Origin: 2-02-FULL-45-10 sp964478235
GTDB lineage: Bacteria > Patescibacteriota > Patescibacteriia > Magasanikbacterales > GWA2-37-8
NCBI GenBank assembly: GCA_964478235.1
Contig: CAYZGX010000001.1
Coordinates: 170,254 to 234,253, forward strand
Direction of reading: 5' to 3'
Length of the DNA: 64,000 nucleotides
The position numbers and the translations under genes were made by a program. Below the pieces are notes generated by a model that saw only the letters and a list, made by a program, of their open reading frames with translations, made no database searches and was not told the DNA's origin. This document shows positions 34,733 to 44,143 of the stretch, piece by piece. Within the stretch, counting starts at the first letter, position 1. Each line of letters starts with the position of its first letter.

Positions 34733-37198
34733 ATGCAAGGTAAGCTTGAATTGTCATCAGGAAATATTGGAGCTTTGACTCCTGCCCCTATCGTCGACGA
34801 AGTCCGCAAATCATATTTGGAATATGCGATGAGTGTCATCGTTTCCCGCGCTCTGCCCGATGTTCGCGACGGCTTGAAACCAGTTCATCGTCGTATTCTC
34901 TATGCGATGTGGAACATGGGCCTTCGCCACACCGCTAAATACCGCAAATCAGCCCACGTAGTCGGTGAAGTGATGGCTAAATACCACCCACACGGTGATG
35001 CTGCTATCTACGACTCCATGGTTCGTATGGCACAAGATTTTGCCATGCGCCACCAATTGGTTGATGGCCAAGGTAACTTCGGCTCGATGGACGGCGACAG
35101 TGCCGCTGCCTACCGCTATACCGAAGCCCGCCTCAAAGCAGTCGCTGCCGAAATGCTTCTTGATATTGAAAAAAATACCGTCAACTTCACACCCAACTAC
35201 GACGGCTCCCACCAAGAACCAAGCGCTCTTCCTACCAAAATCCCCAACTTACTCTTGAACGGCACCATGGGTATTGCCGTTGGTATGGCCACTTCTATTG
35301 CTCCGCACAACCTCAATGAATTGTGTGATGCAGTTGCTGCCTTAATTGAACAGCCAAAAACCAGTGTTGAAGAAATTTGCGAAATCGTCAAAGGCCCAGA
35401 CTTCCCAACTGGCGGTATTGTCTATGGCAAAAAAGATATTGCTGCAGCCTATGCCACTGGCAAAGGCGGTGTCGTGATTCGTGCCAAAGCTGAAATCGTT
35501 GAAGCCAAAAACGGCTCATTCCAAATTATCATCACCGAAGTTCCCTACCAAATCAACAAATCGGTCTTACTCGAAAAGATCGCTGATTTGGTACAAGAAA
35601 AGAAAATTGAAGGTATCAAAGACTTACGCGATGAATCCAACAAGGATGGTGTTCGCGTCGTTGTTGATTTGAAAAAAGATTCCTATCCAAAAAAGATTTT
35701 AAACCAGCTCTACAACCTCACCGACCTCCAAACTACCTTCCACTACAACATGTTGGCCTTGGTAGATGGTATTCAACCTCGCATTTTGAATATCAAAAAC
35801 ATTTTAGAAGAGTTTATCAAACATCGCCAAGTAGTTATTCGCCGTCGTACCGAATTTGACCTGGAAAAAGCCAACGACCGTGCCCACATCTTGGAAGGTT
35901 TGCAGATGGCGCTCGACAAAATTGATTTGGTTATCAAAACTATCCGCGCTTCTGCCGACAAAGAAGAAGCTAAAGTTAATTTGATTAGCAAATTTAAATT
36001 TAGCGACCGCCAAGCATCCGCTATCTTGGAAATGCGCCTCCAACAACTTGCCAACCTCGAAGCGCAAAAGATTGAAGATGAATTAAAAGAAAAGAAAGCT
36101 CTCATCAAAGAATTAGAATCTATTTTGGCTTCTGCTGCCAAAATTATGAGCATCATTAAAGCCGAAACCAAAGAAATCAAAGAAAAATACGGCGAGGAAC
36201 GTCGCACTCAAATTATCGCTCATGGTGTCAAAGAGTTCACCACCGAAGATTTGATTCCGAACGAACCAACGGTCGTCATGGTCACCACCGACGGCTATGT
36301 CAAACGCATGCCACCAGACACCTTCAAACAACAGTCTCGTGGCGGCAAGGGTGTTATCGGCGTCACCACCAAAGAAGAAGAGTCAGTAGATCAACTCATC
36401 ACCACCAACACGCATGACAACATGCTCTTCTTCACCAACCGTGGTCGCGTCTTCCAGCTCATGGCCTACGATATTCCACAAGGTAGCCGCACTGCCAAAG
36501 GCCAAGCCCTCGTCAACTTCCTCCAGCTCGCTCCAAACGAAAAAGTCACCGCTCTTCTCCCAATGAGTGACATGACTCGCTATAAATTCTTAATGATGGC
36601 AACCACCAAAGGCAACATTAAGAAGACTCCCCTCGAAGATTTTGCCAATGTTCGTCGCAGCGGTCTTATCGCTATGAAACTCAAGACCGACGACAACTTG
36701 GAATGGGTCAAACCAACCACTGGTGACGATGAAGTGATGATTGCCACCAAAGCTGGTCAAGCTATCCGCTTCAAAGAAAAAGATGTCCGTCCAATGGGCC
36801 GCACCGCGAGCGGTGTCCGTGGTATGCGTCTCAAATCCGAAGATGCGGTGATTGGTATGGATATCGTTAATCCAAAAAATAAAAACTTAGAGTTCCTCAC
36901 TATCGGTGAAAACGGTGTTGGAAAACGCACCGAACTTGATGAATATAAGGTTCAAGGTCGTGGTGGTAGTGGTATCAAAACTGCTGACATCACCAAAAAG
37001 ACTGGCTGGCTCATCTACGCCAAAGTTATCGATAAAGAAGAGACCAACGAACATGATCTCATGATGATTTCCGCCAAAGGCCAGGTCATTCGCCTACCAT
37101 TCAAATCAATTAATACTTCGGGTCGCGCCACTCAAGGTGTCCGCCTGATGCGCTTCAAAGAAGAAGCTGATATCGTTGCTGGTGTCACCATTCTCTAA
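34733..37198 (+). CDS. gyrA: DNA gyrase subunit A
   Basis: 821 residues from the ATG at 34733 (a TTG two codons upstream is less likely). The breakage-reunion domain shows IVDEVRKSYLEYAMSVIVSR and the catalytic tyrosine in AAAYRYTEARL (about residue 126). The C-terminal beta-pinwheel begins with a GyrA box, QSRGGKG, near 532, which distinguishes gyrase from topoisomerase IV. It introduces negative supercoils together with GyrB, which is not in the window. A strong terminator follows. Confidence 0.97.
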   Translation: MQGKLELSSGNIGALTPAPIVDEVRKSYLEYAMSVIVSRALPDVRDGLKPVHRRILYAMWNMGLRHTAKYRKSAHVVGEVMAKYHPHGDAAIYDSMVRMAQDFAMRHQLVDGQGNFGSMDGDSAAAYRYTEARLKAVAAEMLLDIEKNTVNFTPNYDGSHQEPSALPTKIPNLLLNGTMGIAVGMATSIAPHNLNELCDAVAALIEQPKTSVEEICEIVKGPDFPTGGIVYGKKDIAAAYATGKGGVVIRAKAEIVEAKNGSFQIIITEVPYQINKSVLLEKIADLVQEKKIEGIKDLRDESNKDGVRVVVDLKKDSYPKKILNQLYNLTDLQTTFHYNMLALVDGIQPRILNIKNILEEFIKHRQVVIRRRTEFDLEKANDRAHILEGLQMALDKIDLVIKTIRASADKEEAKVNLISKFKFSDRQASAILEMRLQQLANLEAQKIEDELKEKKALIKELESILASAAKIMSIIKAETKEIKEKYGEERRTQIIAHGVKEFTTEDLIPNEPTVVMVTTDGYVKRMPPDTFKQQSRGGKGVIGVTTKEEESVDQLITTNTHDNMLFFTNRGRVFQLMAYDIPQGSRTAKGQALVNFLQLAPNEKVTALLPMSDMTRYKFLMMATTKGNIKKTPLEDFANVRRSGLIAMKLKTDDNLEWVKPTTGDDEVMIATKAGQAIRFKEKDVRPMGRTASGVRGMRLKSEDAVIGMDIVNPKNKNLEFLTIGENGVGKRTELDEYKVQGRGGSGIKTADITKKTGWLIYAKVIDKEETNEHDLMMISAKGQVIRLPFKSINTSGRATQGVRLMRFKEEADIVAGVTIL

Positions 37199-37211
37199 TA
37201 AACCCAAACAA

Positions 37212-37246
37212 AAAACCAGTCGCCCAAAGCGACTGGTTTTTAATTT
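37212..37246. terminator. Bidirectional terminator between gyrA and transketolase
   Basis: AAAACCAGTCGC - CCAAA - GCGACTGGTTTT with flanking A and T runs between convergent genes. Confidence 0.9.
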
Positions 37247-37253
37247 TTTCTAT

Positions 37254-39110
37254 CTAGGCAGTAAGTTTTTTTACCGCCGCCACAATCGCTAGCGCATCAA
37301 TGCCAGAATATGCTAGCAACTCATCACTTGCTCCACTGTGCGGCACTTTTGTCACCGCCAAATGTTCAAACTGAGCCCCTGAGCTTGCGAGCAACCCCTT
37401 CACCGCCTCACCAAGCCCACCTTCAACAAAATGATCTTCAACCACAACAATTTTTCCAGTATCGCGGGCAGCTTTTTCCAAAGTAGTGCCATCCAAAGGT
37501 TTAACACTATACGCATCAATAACGCGCACAGCTATCCCCTGCTTGTGCAATTCATCACAGGCTTTAAGTGTCTCATGGACAGTAACACCAGCCGAAACAA
37601 TCGTCACCACATCTGCCGTACTAGAGCGCAAAGTTTTACTGCCACCGGCGATAAACAGCTCATCTGACCGATACAACACCGGCGTATCACGACGAGTGGT
37701 GCGGATATAGGTAATACCTTTGTTATGAGCCGCTACTTCCACCAACTTGTCGGCCGAAGTGGCATCCGACGGATAGAGCACCGTACTTCCGAGCAACCCT
37801 CGAAACAAAGCAATATCTTCAAGCCCCATCTGCGAAGCACCATCTTCGCCAATCGACACCCCGGCGTGCGACCCAACAAACGTCATCGTGACATTAGCAT
37901 ACTGCGCCATACGAATTTGATCATGTGCTCGCGAAAAGAAAGCGGCAAATGTCGATACAAACGGCATATACCCCCGACGCGCCAAACCAACAGCTGCCCC
38001 TACCATATTTTGCTCAGCGATAAACATTTCAAAAAAACGCTTCGGGTGTTCGTGCTTAAAAGCTTCCGCCCCCGTAGAATTACTGGTTTCCGCATCAAGT
38101 ACAACCAACTTAGGAAAAGCCGATGCCAAACGACACAATGCCGGGCCGTAGGCTTTTCTCGTCGCCACCAATTCCTGTGGTCCATATGACACGCTGGCTA
38201 AATCGTAGACTTTAGTGTCAGTTTGTTCTTTAGAAGAATACTTAAGAGAAACCGTACGGTGCGGAATCATTCCCCGCACACCAACATTAACTGTTTTAAG
38301 AGCCAACACCGCCTGCTCAGCCTCAGCCGGCGACAAAGCTTTACCATGCCAACCTTCTTTATCTTCAATAAAGGCGACGCCTTTACCTTTTATAGTTTTA
38401 GCAATGATCATTACCGGTTGTTTTGTTTCTGCCACTGCTTTAGCGAGAGCGTCGCTAATCGCCTGAACATCATGACCGTCAACCACAATCGTTTTCCAGC
38501 CAAAAGCCCACGCTCGGCGCTCATGCTCAGCCACATCATGCCCAAACATTGTTTCACCGCGCTGTCCCAAACGATTAACATCCAAAATAGCTACCAAATT
38601 ACCTAATTTATAATGAACGGCCAAGTTCATCGCCTCCCAATTCGACCCTTCAGCCATTTCGCTATCCCCTAGCAAAACAAAGGTCTTTGTTGGAACTTCA
38701 TCAAGATACTTGGCAGCCAAAGCCAAACCAACTCCAATCGACAATCCTTGCCCTAATGAGCCAGTTGGCGCTTCGGTAAAGGGAAATTGCATAGTTGGAT
38801 GTCCTTCTAAACGACTTTCCAACTGACGCAACGTTACCAATTCTTGTTCAGTAATCGCCCCGGCAACAGTATATAACGAATACAAGAGTGGCGCAGCATG
38901 TCCTTTGGAAAAAATCAGGCGATCGTTAAGGGGGTGTTCTGGATGTTTGAGGTCGGCGTGAAAAAAACCACCAAACATCAGGGTGGTCATGAGGTCGGTG
39001 GCTGACAAAGAAGATGTCAGGTGTCCTGATCGAGCCGCTGTAGTGGCACGGATACTAAAATAACGCACCAAGACGGCTAATTCTTCTATTTTTTTTCTCC
39101 CAATATGCAT
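37254..39110 (-). CDS. tkt: Transketolase
   Basis: 618 residues, thiamine-diphosphate enzyme moving two-carbon units between sugar phosphates in the non-oxidative pentose phosphate pathway. The TPP half has ARSGHLTSSLSATDL, FSKGHAAPLLYSLY and the cofactor motif GDSEMAEGSNWEA. The pyrimidine half has the catalytic Glu region FIAEQNMVGAAVGLA and HAGVSIGEDGASQMGLED. Length and wording match the shorter, animal/archaeal-like transketolases rather than the ~660-residue E. coli type. It lies 13 nt downstream of the aminotransferase gene. Confidence 0.93.
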   Translation of the reverse strand: MHIGRKKIEELAVLVRYFSIRATTAARSGHLTSSLSATDLMTTLMFGGFFHADLKHPEHPLNDRLIFSKGHAAPLLYSLYTVAGAITEQELVTLRQLESRLEGHPTMQFPFTEAPTGSLGQGLSIGVGLALAAKYLDEVPTKTFVLLGDSEMAEGSNWEAMNLAVHYKLGNLVAILDVNRLGQRGETMFGHDVAEHERRAWAFGWKTIVVDGHDVQAISDALAKAVAETKQPVMIIAKTIKGKGVAFIEDKEGWHGKALSPAEAEQAVLALKTVNVGVRGMIPHRTVSLKYSSKEQTDTKVYDLASVSYGPQELVATRKAYGPALCRLASAFPKLVVLDAETSNSTGAEAFKHEHPKRFFEMFIAEQNMVGAAVGLARRGYMPFVSTFAAFFSRAHDQIRMAQYANVTMTFVGSHAGVSIGEDGASQMGLEDIALFRGLLGSTVLYPSDATSADKLVEVAAHNKGITYIRTTRRDTPVLYRSDELFIAGGSKTLRSSTADVVTIVSAGVTVHETLKACDELHKQGIAVRVIDAYSVKPLDGTTLEKAARDTGKIVVVEDHFVEGGLGEAVKGLLASSGAQFEHLAVTKVPHSGASDELLAYSGIDALAIVAAVKKLTA

Positions 39111-39123
39111 ACGCTCCTAATAA

Positions 39124-40287
39124 CTACTTGGTTTGTAAAAATGTATATAACGCCCGAAGAGCTTGCTCTGTTACCACCTCTTCGCCACCAAATGAAAAGC
39201 GAACATATCCTGTATATCCAAAAGCACTCCCTGGCACCATTGCAATATTTCCTTCTTCCAACACTCGCTCGCAAAAAGCGACATCATCTTTTTCTTGAAC
39301 TCCCAAAGAGCTGAGCGGCACAAAGGCGTAGAGGCCAGCTTCGGGTGGTGTCAGTGGTGAAAACAACTCTGAAAAAACTGCTACAAAATGATTACGTCGA
39401 GCTTCCATGATCGTTCGAACCTGCGTCTGTACCACCTCAGCTGATTCCAAAGCTCCAAGCACAGCCCACTGGCTCACACTCGATGTCCCGGTAGTACTCT
39501 GACCTTGGATAAGTGTTACTCGTTCAACCACGTCGCATGGCGCCAAAACAAATCCCACTCGCCAGCCAGTCATCGCAAAATGTTTGGAAGCACTTTGAAT
39601 AATAATGACGTTATCTTTATGTTCAAGAAACGAGCCACAAGATACAAACTCACGTCCATCATACGTTAACCCACTATAGACTTCGTCTGAAATAACAATC
39701 ACTCCTCGCTCCTTAGCAAACGCTAGCAACTCAGCCAACTCTTCTCGAGAATATAACGAACCGGTCGGGTTGCCAGCATTATTAAGAAAAATAATCTTCG
39801 TTCGCGAAGTAATTGTCTTCTTAAACAATTGCAGGGAGAGTTTAAAACCAGTTTCTGGACTAGCGACAGCAGTAATTGTTGTTCCACCAAATAATTCCAC
39901 AATACTCGTATACGACACCCAGTATGGTGCCACAACCATTGCCTCAACTCCTGGCTCAACCAGAGCCTGGCAGACGGCGTACAACCCAAATTTTCCACCA
40001 CAGGTGACAACACACTCCTCAGGAGAAAATCGTGACTGATAAGCGGTGTTGACCCAAGCGGTCATAGCCGAACGAAGCTCAGGAATGCCGGCTACCGGAG
40101 TATATTGGGTTTTGCCTTCGCGAATAGCCTTTTCAGCTCGCGCCACCACCGCTTGATGTGGAGCAATAACCGGCTCGCCCACGCTAAGATTATGGACAAA
40201 AATTCCTTGGGATTTTTTGTAAAGAGCACGGGTGTTCATGGCGACCGTGGCACTCGGTTCAACCTCCGTCAAACGAGAAAAATGCAT
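39124..40287 (-). CDS. Class I/II PLP-dependent aminotransferase
   Basis: 387 residues, fold type I aminotransferase of the aspartate aminotransferase Ib kind. Substrate-end loop NLSVGEPVIAPHQAV; PLP contacts in NNAGNPTGSLYSREEL and VISDEVYSGLTYDG; Schiff-base lysine in SASKHFAMTGWRVGF (about 237). The terminal Arg that binds the substrate carboxylate is in YVRFSFG. It may use aspartate, alanine or a related amino acid. A 7+1+7 palindrome lies in its upstream region. It is followed after 13 nt by transketolase. Confidence 0.9.
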   Translation of the reverse strand: MHFSRLTEVEPSATVAMNTRALYKKSQGIFVHNLSVGEPVIAPHQAVVARAEKAIREGKTQYTPVAGIPELRSAMTAWVNTAYQSRFSPEECVVTCGGKFGLYAVCQALVEPGVEAMVVAPYWVSYTSIVELFGGTTITAVASPETGFKLSLQLFKKTITSRTKIIFLNNAGNPTGSLYSREELAELLAFAKERGVIVISDEVYSGLTYDGREFVSCGSFLEHKDNVIIIQSASKHFAMTGWRVGFVLAPCDVVERVTLIQGQSTTGTSSVSQWAVLGALESAEVVQTQVRTIMEARRNHFVAVFSELFSPLTPPEAGLYAFVPLSSLGVQEKDDVAFCERVLEEGNIAMVPGSAFGYTGYVRFSFGGEEVVTEQALRALYTFLQTK

Positions 40288-40323
40288 ACAAACAAAAGAA
40301 TCAATAGACCTATACTAGCACAT

Positions 40324-40338
40324 TATTACCCGGTAATA
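40324..40338. promoter_or_regulatory. Palindrome in the aminotransferase promoter region
   Basis: TATTACC-C-GGTAATA is a 7+1+7 inverted repeat 37 nt upstream of the aminotransferase start, in the stretch where its promoter should lie. Possible operator; the regulator is unknown. Confidence 0.3.
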
Positions 40339-40343
40339 CAAAC

Positions 40344-40373
40344 AAAAATCACTGCCGGTATCGGCAGTGATTA
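40344..40373 (-). terminator. Terminator after tRNA-Arg(CCG)
   Basis: Minus-strand AATCACTGCCG - ATAC - CGGCAGTGATT followed by TTTTG; it ends the rsmE-femAB-tRNA unit. Confidence 0.85.
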
Positions 40374-40378
40374 AAAAG

Positions 40379-40450
40379 TGCTCTTACAAGGAATTGAACC
40401 TTGATCCCGGACTTCGGAGGCCCGTGTTCTATCCGTTAAACTATAAGAGC
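40379..40450 (-). tRNA. tRNA-Arg (anticodon CCG)
   Basis: Cloverleaf with acceptor GCTCTTA/TAAGAGC, anticodon stem CGGGC/GTCCG with loop CTCCGAA (anticodon CCG) and T arm CAAGG-TTCAATT-CCTTG. Discriminator A; CCA not encoded. Confidence 0.95.
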
Positions 40451-40460
40451 AGGAGATTGT

Positions 40461-41435
40461 CTAGAAAAACCGCCGGACAAAACGCAGTATCTGATAAAGC
40501 CGATACTGCCACGAAGAAAAAATAAGGTCAAATGTTCCCGGAGCCACCTGAGAAACACCACCAAAACCCATTTTAAACCGAGTCACGCCAGCATACTGAT
40601 GTTTTTCGTCATAAATATACTCCCCGCCTTGATACTTCCCTGGTGCAATTCCAAAAAAATCATAGTGACTATAGCCCAAACGCTTAGCTAATTGCATCCC
40701 AGCCCACTGTATGAGGTGTGGTGCCATCACCTGGCGATGGGCATAATCCGAAGCACCAAACACATAGGTAAAAACTGTTCCAAAACCAATAAACAGACCT
40801 GTCGCAACTGGTGTCTCTCCGATATACGCCACGAGCTGTCGGCTAAACGACGAAGCCAAAATATGTTCGTAATGTTTTTTATCATGAAGACGAAAGCCGT
40901 CGCGCTCCCCGGTTTGTTTCATCAAGTTCCAAAAAATAGCCCAGTCTTTTATTTCTTTCACTACCACACCCTTCTTCTCAGCCAAGCGAATATTGTAGCG
41001 AGTTTTAGTGTGCATTGCTGAAAGTAGCGCATCATCGTCACCAAGCGCCAAAAGCACTGTCGCGCTCGGGTTCACATCGTACACTTTAGTATACGAAGAA
41101 AAATATTTTTCAAAAGAAGCTGGCTCAACCCGCCAAAACAAACATTTTTTCTGAATAAAATAGTCAGCAAAAGCCTGGTACACCTCAATATGGCCACTGG
41201 CCACAACCGGGCCTTTCGGAGAAAAAGCATACTGCCAACCAAACGGTAAACGAGTATAGACAACCAAAGCTTGGGCCACTACCACTTCCCCATCAACTGC
41301 TTGTAATAATTCTACCCGCTTATCTTCTTCCACTAAAAGACGGGCCCACAAAGAAGATTGGGTGAAATTTGAAAACGATTGTTTGAGAAGCCAGGCGTCC
41401 CAGACAGCTGCTCCTGTGGTAGTCCGAATATCCAT
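40461..41435 (-). CDS. FemAB/FemX-like aminoacyltransferase
   Basis: A 324-residue double-GNAT-fold protein. FemAB enzymes use aminoacyl-tRNA to add amino acids to the peptidoglycan stem or bridge. Visible hallmarks are QSSLWARLLV near residue 27, MHTKTRYNIRLAEKKGVVV near 140 and the closing HYDFFGIAPGKY. It lies 10 nt upstream of a tRNA-Arg gene and 1 nt after rsmE. Peptidoglycan branching is the likely role; the amino acid is unknown. Distant members of the same fold act on other acceptors. Confidence 0.82.
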   Translation of the reverse strand: MDIRTTTGAAVWDAWLLKQSFSNFTQSSLWARLLVEEDKRVELLQAVDGEVVVAQALVVYTRLPFGWQYAFSPKGPVVASGHIEVYQAFADYFIQKKCLFWRVEPASFEKYFSSYTKVYDVNPSATVLLALGDDDALLSAMHTKTRYNIRLAEKKGVVVKEIKDWAIFWNLMKQTGERDGFRLHDKKHYEHILASSFSRQLVAYIGETPVATGLFIGFGTVFTYVFGASDYAHRQVMAPHLIQWAGMQLAKRLGYSHYDFFGIAPGKYQGGEYIYDEKHQYAGVTRFKMGFGGVSQVAPGTFDLIFSSWQYRLYQILRFVRRFF

Positions 41436-41436
41436 A

Positions 41437-42129
41437 TTATAATTGCGCCGCTACATATGTCGCGATCACCGCCGCTGTCTCACCACGCAAAACCGGCGCA
41501 CCAAGCGAACGAACAGTCAGCCCAGCTTGTTTAGCTCGTTCACGCTCAGCCTCGCTCCAACCACCTTCTGGACCCACCAGAAGTGCCACCGAGTCTGCTG
41601 CAGCAACATCATTAGGAGATAATTGTTCTGGAGCAAAATCCAAGAAAAAAGTTGCCTCAGGTTTTACTTCATCAAGTGCTTTTTCAAAAGGTACTGGTTC
41701 GCGAATCACCGGTACCGTACCTCGATGTGATTGCTCACTCGCCTCTTTAGCAATTTTTTCAGTGCGCGCTTTATTAAATCCTAATTTAATGGTTCTATCT
41801 GTAATCACCGGCACAATTTCAGAAGCGCCAGCTTCAGTAGCTTTTTGAACAACCCATTCAAAATTGTCTCGCTTCAAAAGAGCACAATAAAGGGCAACAG
41901 TGCGCTTAGAAGCTGGCTTGCTTAATTGCTTTTTAATGATTTTCAAAGAAATTTCTTTAGCCCCAACAGACACAATTTCCGACAACAGCTCTGTTCCGTC
42001 TCCAGGCGCAACAATAATTTGCTCAGCCGGATTGAGATCAAGGACATCTTTAATTTGATGAACCAATTCACGGTCAGTGATACTGAAATGATCATTAACT
42101 GGAGTAGTGGTGACAAAAAAACGATGCAT
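41437..42129 (-). CDS. rsmE: 16S rRNA (uracil-1498-N3) methyltransferase
   Basis: A 230-residue SPOUT-class enzyme. The N-terminal PUA-like domain begins MHRFFVTTTPVNDHFSITDRE. The knotted SAM-binding C-terminus has LLVGPEGGWSEAERERA and RSLGAPVLRGETA, which are diagnostic of RsmE. It methylates U1498 in the decoding region of the small subunit. The gene abuts the FemAB-like gene (1 nt), so the two are one unit. Confidence 0.95.
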   Translation of the reverse strand: MHRFFVTTTPVNDHFSITDRELVHQIKDVLDLNPAEQIIVAPGDGTELLSEIVSVGAKEISLKIIKKQLSKPASKRTVALYCALLKRDNFEWVVQKATEAGASEIVPVITDRTIKLGFNKARTEKIAKEASEQSHRGTVPVIREPVPFEKALDEVKPEATFFLDFAPEQLSPNDVAAADSVALLVGPEGGWSEAERERAKQAGLTVRSLGAPVLRGETAAVIATYVAAQL

Positions 42130-42192
42130 ATACGATGCTATCTAAGTAGTTTCAGTGTAGCGCTTGAAGACTTTTCAGTCAAACACCAAACC

Positions 42193-42262
42193 TGTTCCCC
42201 ACACTGTCTTCTAGAAGTAAAAGACACTGTTGGGGTGGGGAGCGCTACGTACGCGCTCCCCG
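42193..42262. repeat. Pair of stem-loops in the 42.2-kb intergenic region
   Basis: Two inverted repeats are visible: CCCCACACTGTCTT with AAGACACTGTTGGGG, and GGGGAGCGC-TACGTAC-GCGCTCCCC at 42237-42261. They fill the space after the orphan helical gene. Without clear T-runs they may be weak terminators, a processing site or the remains of a small RNA. Confidence 0.4.
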
Positions 42263-42280
42263 AAACCCTTTCTTGCTCGA

Positions 42281-43264
42281 TCAAACCTCCTTGGTATAGA
42301 GCTCCCGCAAACGCTCAAGCACGAAAGATCCGCACTCCGGAACCTCATGATACAAACGACCGAGCTCTCCGACTGTATTCGCCTCAGCCATGAGCTGTCG
42401 AACAATCACTTCGAGATGGCCTTTGGCTAGACTACCACGACAGAGGCGGTACACCTGTTTCAGCTGATCAGTGCTCGTAGCGTTGGCAATGAGATTATTA
42501 TGAAGCCTGCCGAGCGCATTCACACCAACTGCACGACCCAAATCACCATAAACAAGATACGCATCCGCCAACGTGGACAACTTCTCAAAATCGTCACTGG
42601 CCAAAACAAGACAGCGCCCAAAAATTTCACCAAGAACTGATGGCGAAGAAGCTTCCCTGTTGCCAGGACGACTCAAAAACTGAATCCAGTCCGAAAAAGT
42701 CCCGACACGCATCATACGCTTGAAAGCTCGTTCACCAAGCTGGCTGTCTCGACTGAGCGACCAGACAAAGTGCTCATCAGTAAACGACTGGGCGGTGCGC
42801 TCCAAAGAAAACATCAGCTCCGAATACAGAGCACTTCGCTTGTCGATGTTCTCAGAAACATACCGCTTGCCCTGCTTGGTGGTCGCGAGTCGGCACAGTC
42901 GCTGAAAAGCCAACTTGCCATACTTGGTTTCTGAACCAGCCTCAAAAATGATTTGGTAGTGCCCAAAAGTCCGGGCCGTATTGAAAAGCCGCCTCTGGAG
43001 AACCAGTCGCAGTTTTACATCGGTCACGGTTACCAAAGCCTCAGCAACCGTTCCAAAGGGCTCAGCAGTATCCCGAATCTTCCGAAGCATTACCGCTTGG
43101 AACTCCGGGTCGCTGTTGCCAGCAACTTTGTAAACATCAATCAAATCCTTGAGGATCAGCCCCTTCAAAAGACCAGCCGGCAGAGCATTCTTAGCCACCA
43201 CCACGGCCAGAGCCAAACCAATCCTGGCTACCAAATGTTCAAACCGAGTTTTTTGCTCAGACAT
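42281..43264 (-). CDS. All-helical protein of unknown function
   Basis: 327 residues, almost entirely alpha-helical by composition, with no signal peptide, membrane helix or catalytic motif. A degenerate pattern of ~30-40-residue units (LRKIRDTAEPFGTVAEALV, LQRRLFNTARTFGHYQII, AFKRMMRVGTFSDWIQFL) suggests a HEAT/TPR-like solenoid for protein binding. Base composition is visibly richer in G+C than its neighbours and the gene stands alone between stem-loops. I do not recognise a family. Recent acquisition is possible. Confidence 0.6.
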   Translation of the reverse strand: MSEQKTRFEHLVARIGLALAVVVAKNALPAGLLKGLILKDLIDVYKVAGNSDPEFQAVMLRKIRDTAEPFGTVAEALVTVTDVKLRLVLQRRLFNTARTFGHYQIIFEAGSETKYGKLAFQRLCRLATTKQGKRYVSENIDKRSALYSELMFSLERTAQSFTDEHFVWSLSRDSQLGERAFKRMMRVGTFSDWIQFLSRPGNREASSPSVLGEIFGRCLVLASDDFEKLSTLADAYLVYGDLGRAVGVNALGRLHNNLIANATSTDQLKQVYRLCRGSLAKGHLEVIVRQLMAEANTVGELGRLYHEVPECGSFVLERLRELYTKEV

Positions 43265-43398
43265 CAGAGACCTCGCTCCGACAACGCGGAGAAGAAAGAG
43301 TAAATTGATAAGGAACGACTAAGAACAGGCGAAGTATAGGCTAAAAAAGGCCTTTTTGTCAACCTATGCCACCTAAGTAGCAGATCAGCCAGCAGGTC

Positions 43399-43427
43399 TT
43401 GCCAAAACCAAAAGTTTATGCTACACT
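43399..43427 (+). promoter_or_regulatory. Promoter of the rpmF-nusB-rnc unit
   Basis: TTGCCA (43399-43404), 17-nt spacer, TACACT (43422-43427), about 59 nt before rpmF. Confidence 0.75.
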
Positions 43428-43485
43428 ATCGATACTTTTGGTAAATCCTATTACCTATTTTTACTTATAGAGTAACTCCACCCCT

Positions 43486-43665
43486 ATGGGTCTCCCTGGT
43501 CATCGACGCACCTCAGGCGATAAACGCCGCCGCCGCACACATGTTGCGCTTTCCGAACAAAGCGTTAACAAGTGTCCAAAATGCCAGAAACCTGTGCGCC
43601 CACATCGCGCCTGCGCTTTCTGTGGCACCTACCGCGGTCGTCAAGTTGTTAAAGCAACTAAATAA
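43486..43665 (+). CDS. rpmF: 50S ribosomal protein L32
   Basis: A 59-residue protein read directly from the sequence: it begins MGLPGHRRTSGDKRRRRTH and has the zinc ribbon CPKCQKPVRPHRACAFC (two CxxC pairs), the usual L32 form. The family sits on the surface of the large ribosomal subunit. It is the first gene of the rpmF-nusB-rnc-tRNA-Lys unit, 22 nt before nusB. Confidence 0.95.
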   Translation: MGLPGHRRTSGDKRRRRTHVALSEQSVNKCPKCQKPVRPHRACAFCGTYRGRQVVKATK

Positions 43666-43687
43666 CCCTCATTAGAATCCTTGTCGT

Positions 43688-44137
43688 ATGTCTAATCGCC
43701 ACTTAGGCCGGTCTATCGCCATGCAATCCCTTTTTGAATGGGATTTCAAAGGCACTCCGACTGCTATTTTGCCGGCGATTATTGATCATAACCTTGGTGA
43801 ATTTGCTCCCGGCCTTGAAGAGCGTGAATTTACGCAAAAATTAGTCGACGGTGTTATGGAACACCTTAAAGAAATCGACCAAATTATTGCGAGCTATGCT
43901 CCAAGTTGGCCAATTAACCAAATCACCATTGTCGACAGAAATATTCTTCGAATAGGTGTTTTTGAACTCAAATTTTCCACCGAAGTTCCGCCGAAGGTAG
44001 CGATTAACGAAGCTATTGAGCTCGCCAAGAGCTTTGGCGGTGCTGCTTCTGGTAAATTTGTAAACGGCGTTCTTGGATCTATGTTCAACGACATGGTCAA
44101 AGAAAACCCAAGCCTCAAAGAAGAAAAACAAGGATAA
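43688..44137 (+). CDS. nusB: Transcription antitermination factor NusB
   Basis: 149 residues, all-helical RNA-binding protein that with NusE (S10) supports rRNA antitermination. Opening RHLGRSIAMQSLFEWDF and the conserved ILRIGVFELKF, PPKVAINEAIELAKSFGG and FVNGVLGSM match the family throughout. It lies between rpmF and rnc, placing three ribosome-biogenesis functions in one unit. Confidence 0.96.
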   Translation: MSNRHLGRSIAMQSLFEWDFKGTPTAILPAIIDHNLGEFAPGLEEREFTQKLVDGVMEHLKEIDQIIASYAPSWPINQITIVDRNILRIGVFELKFSTEVPPKVAINEAIELAKSFGGAASGKFVNGVLGSMFNDMVKENPSLKEEKQG

Positions 44138-44143
44138 AACCGT

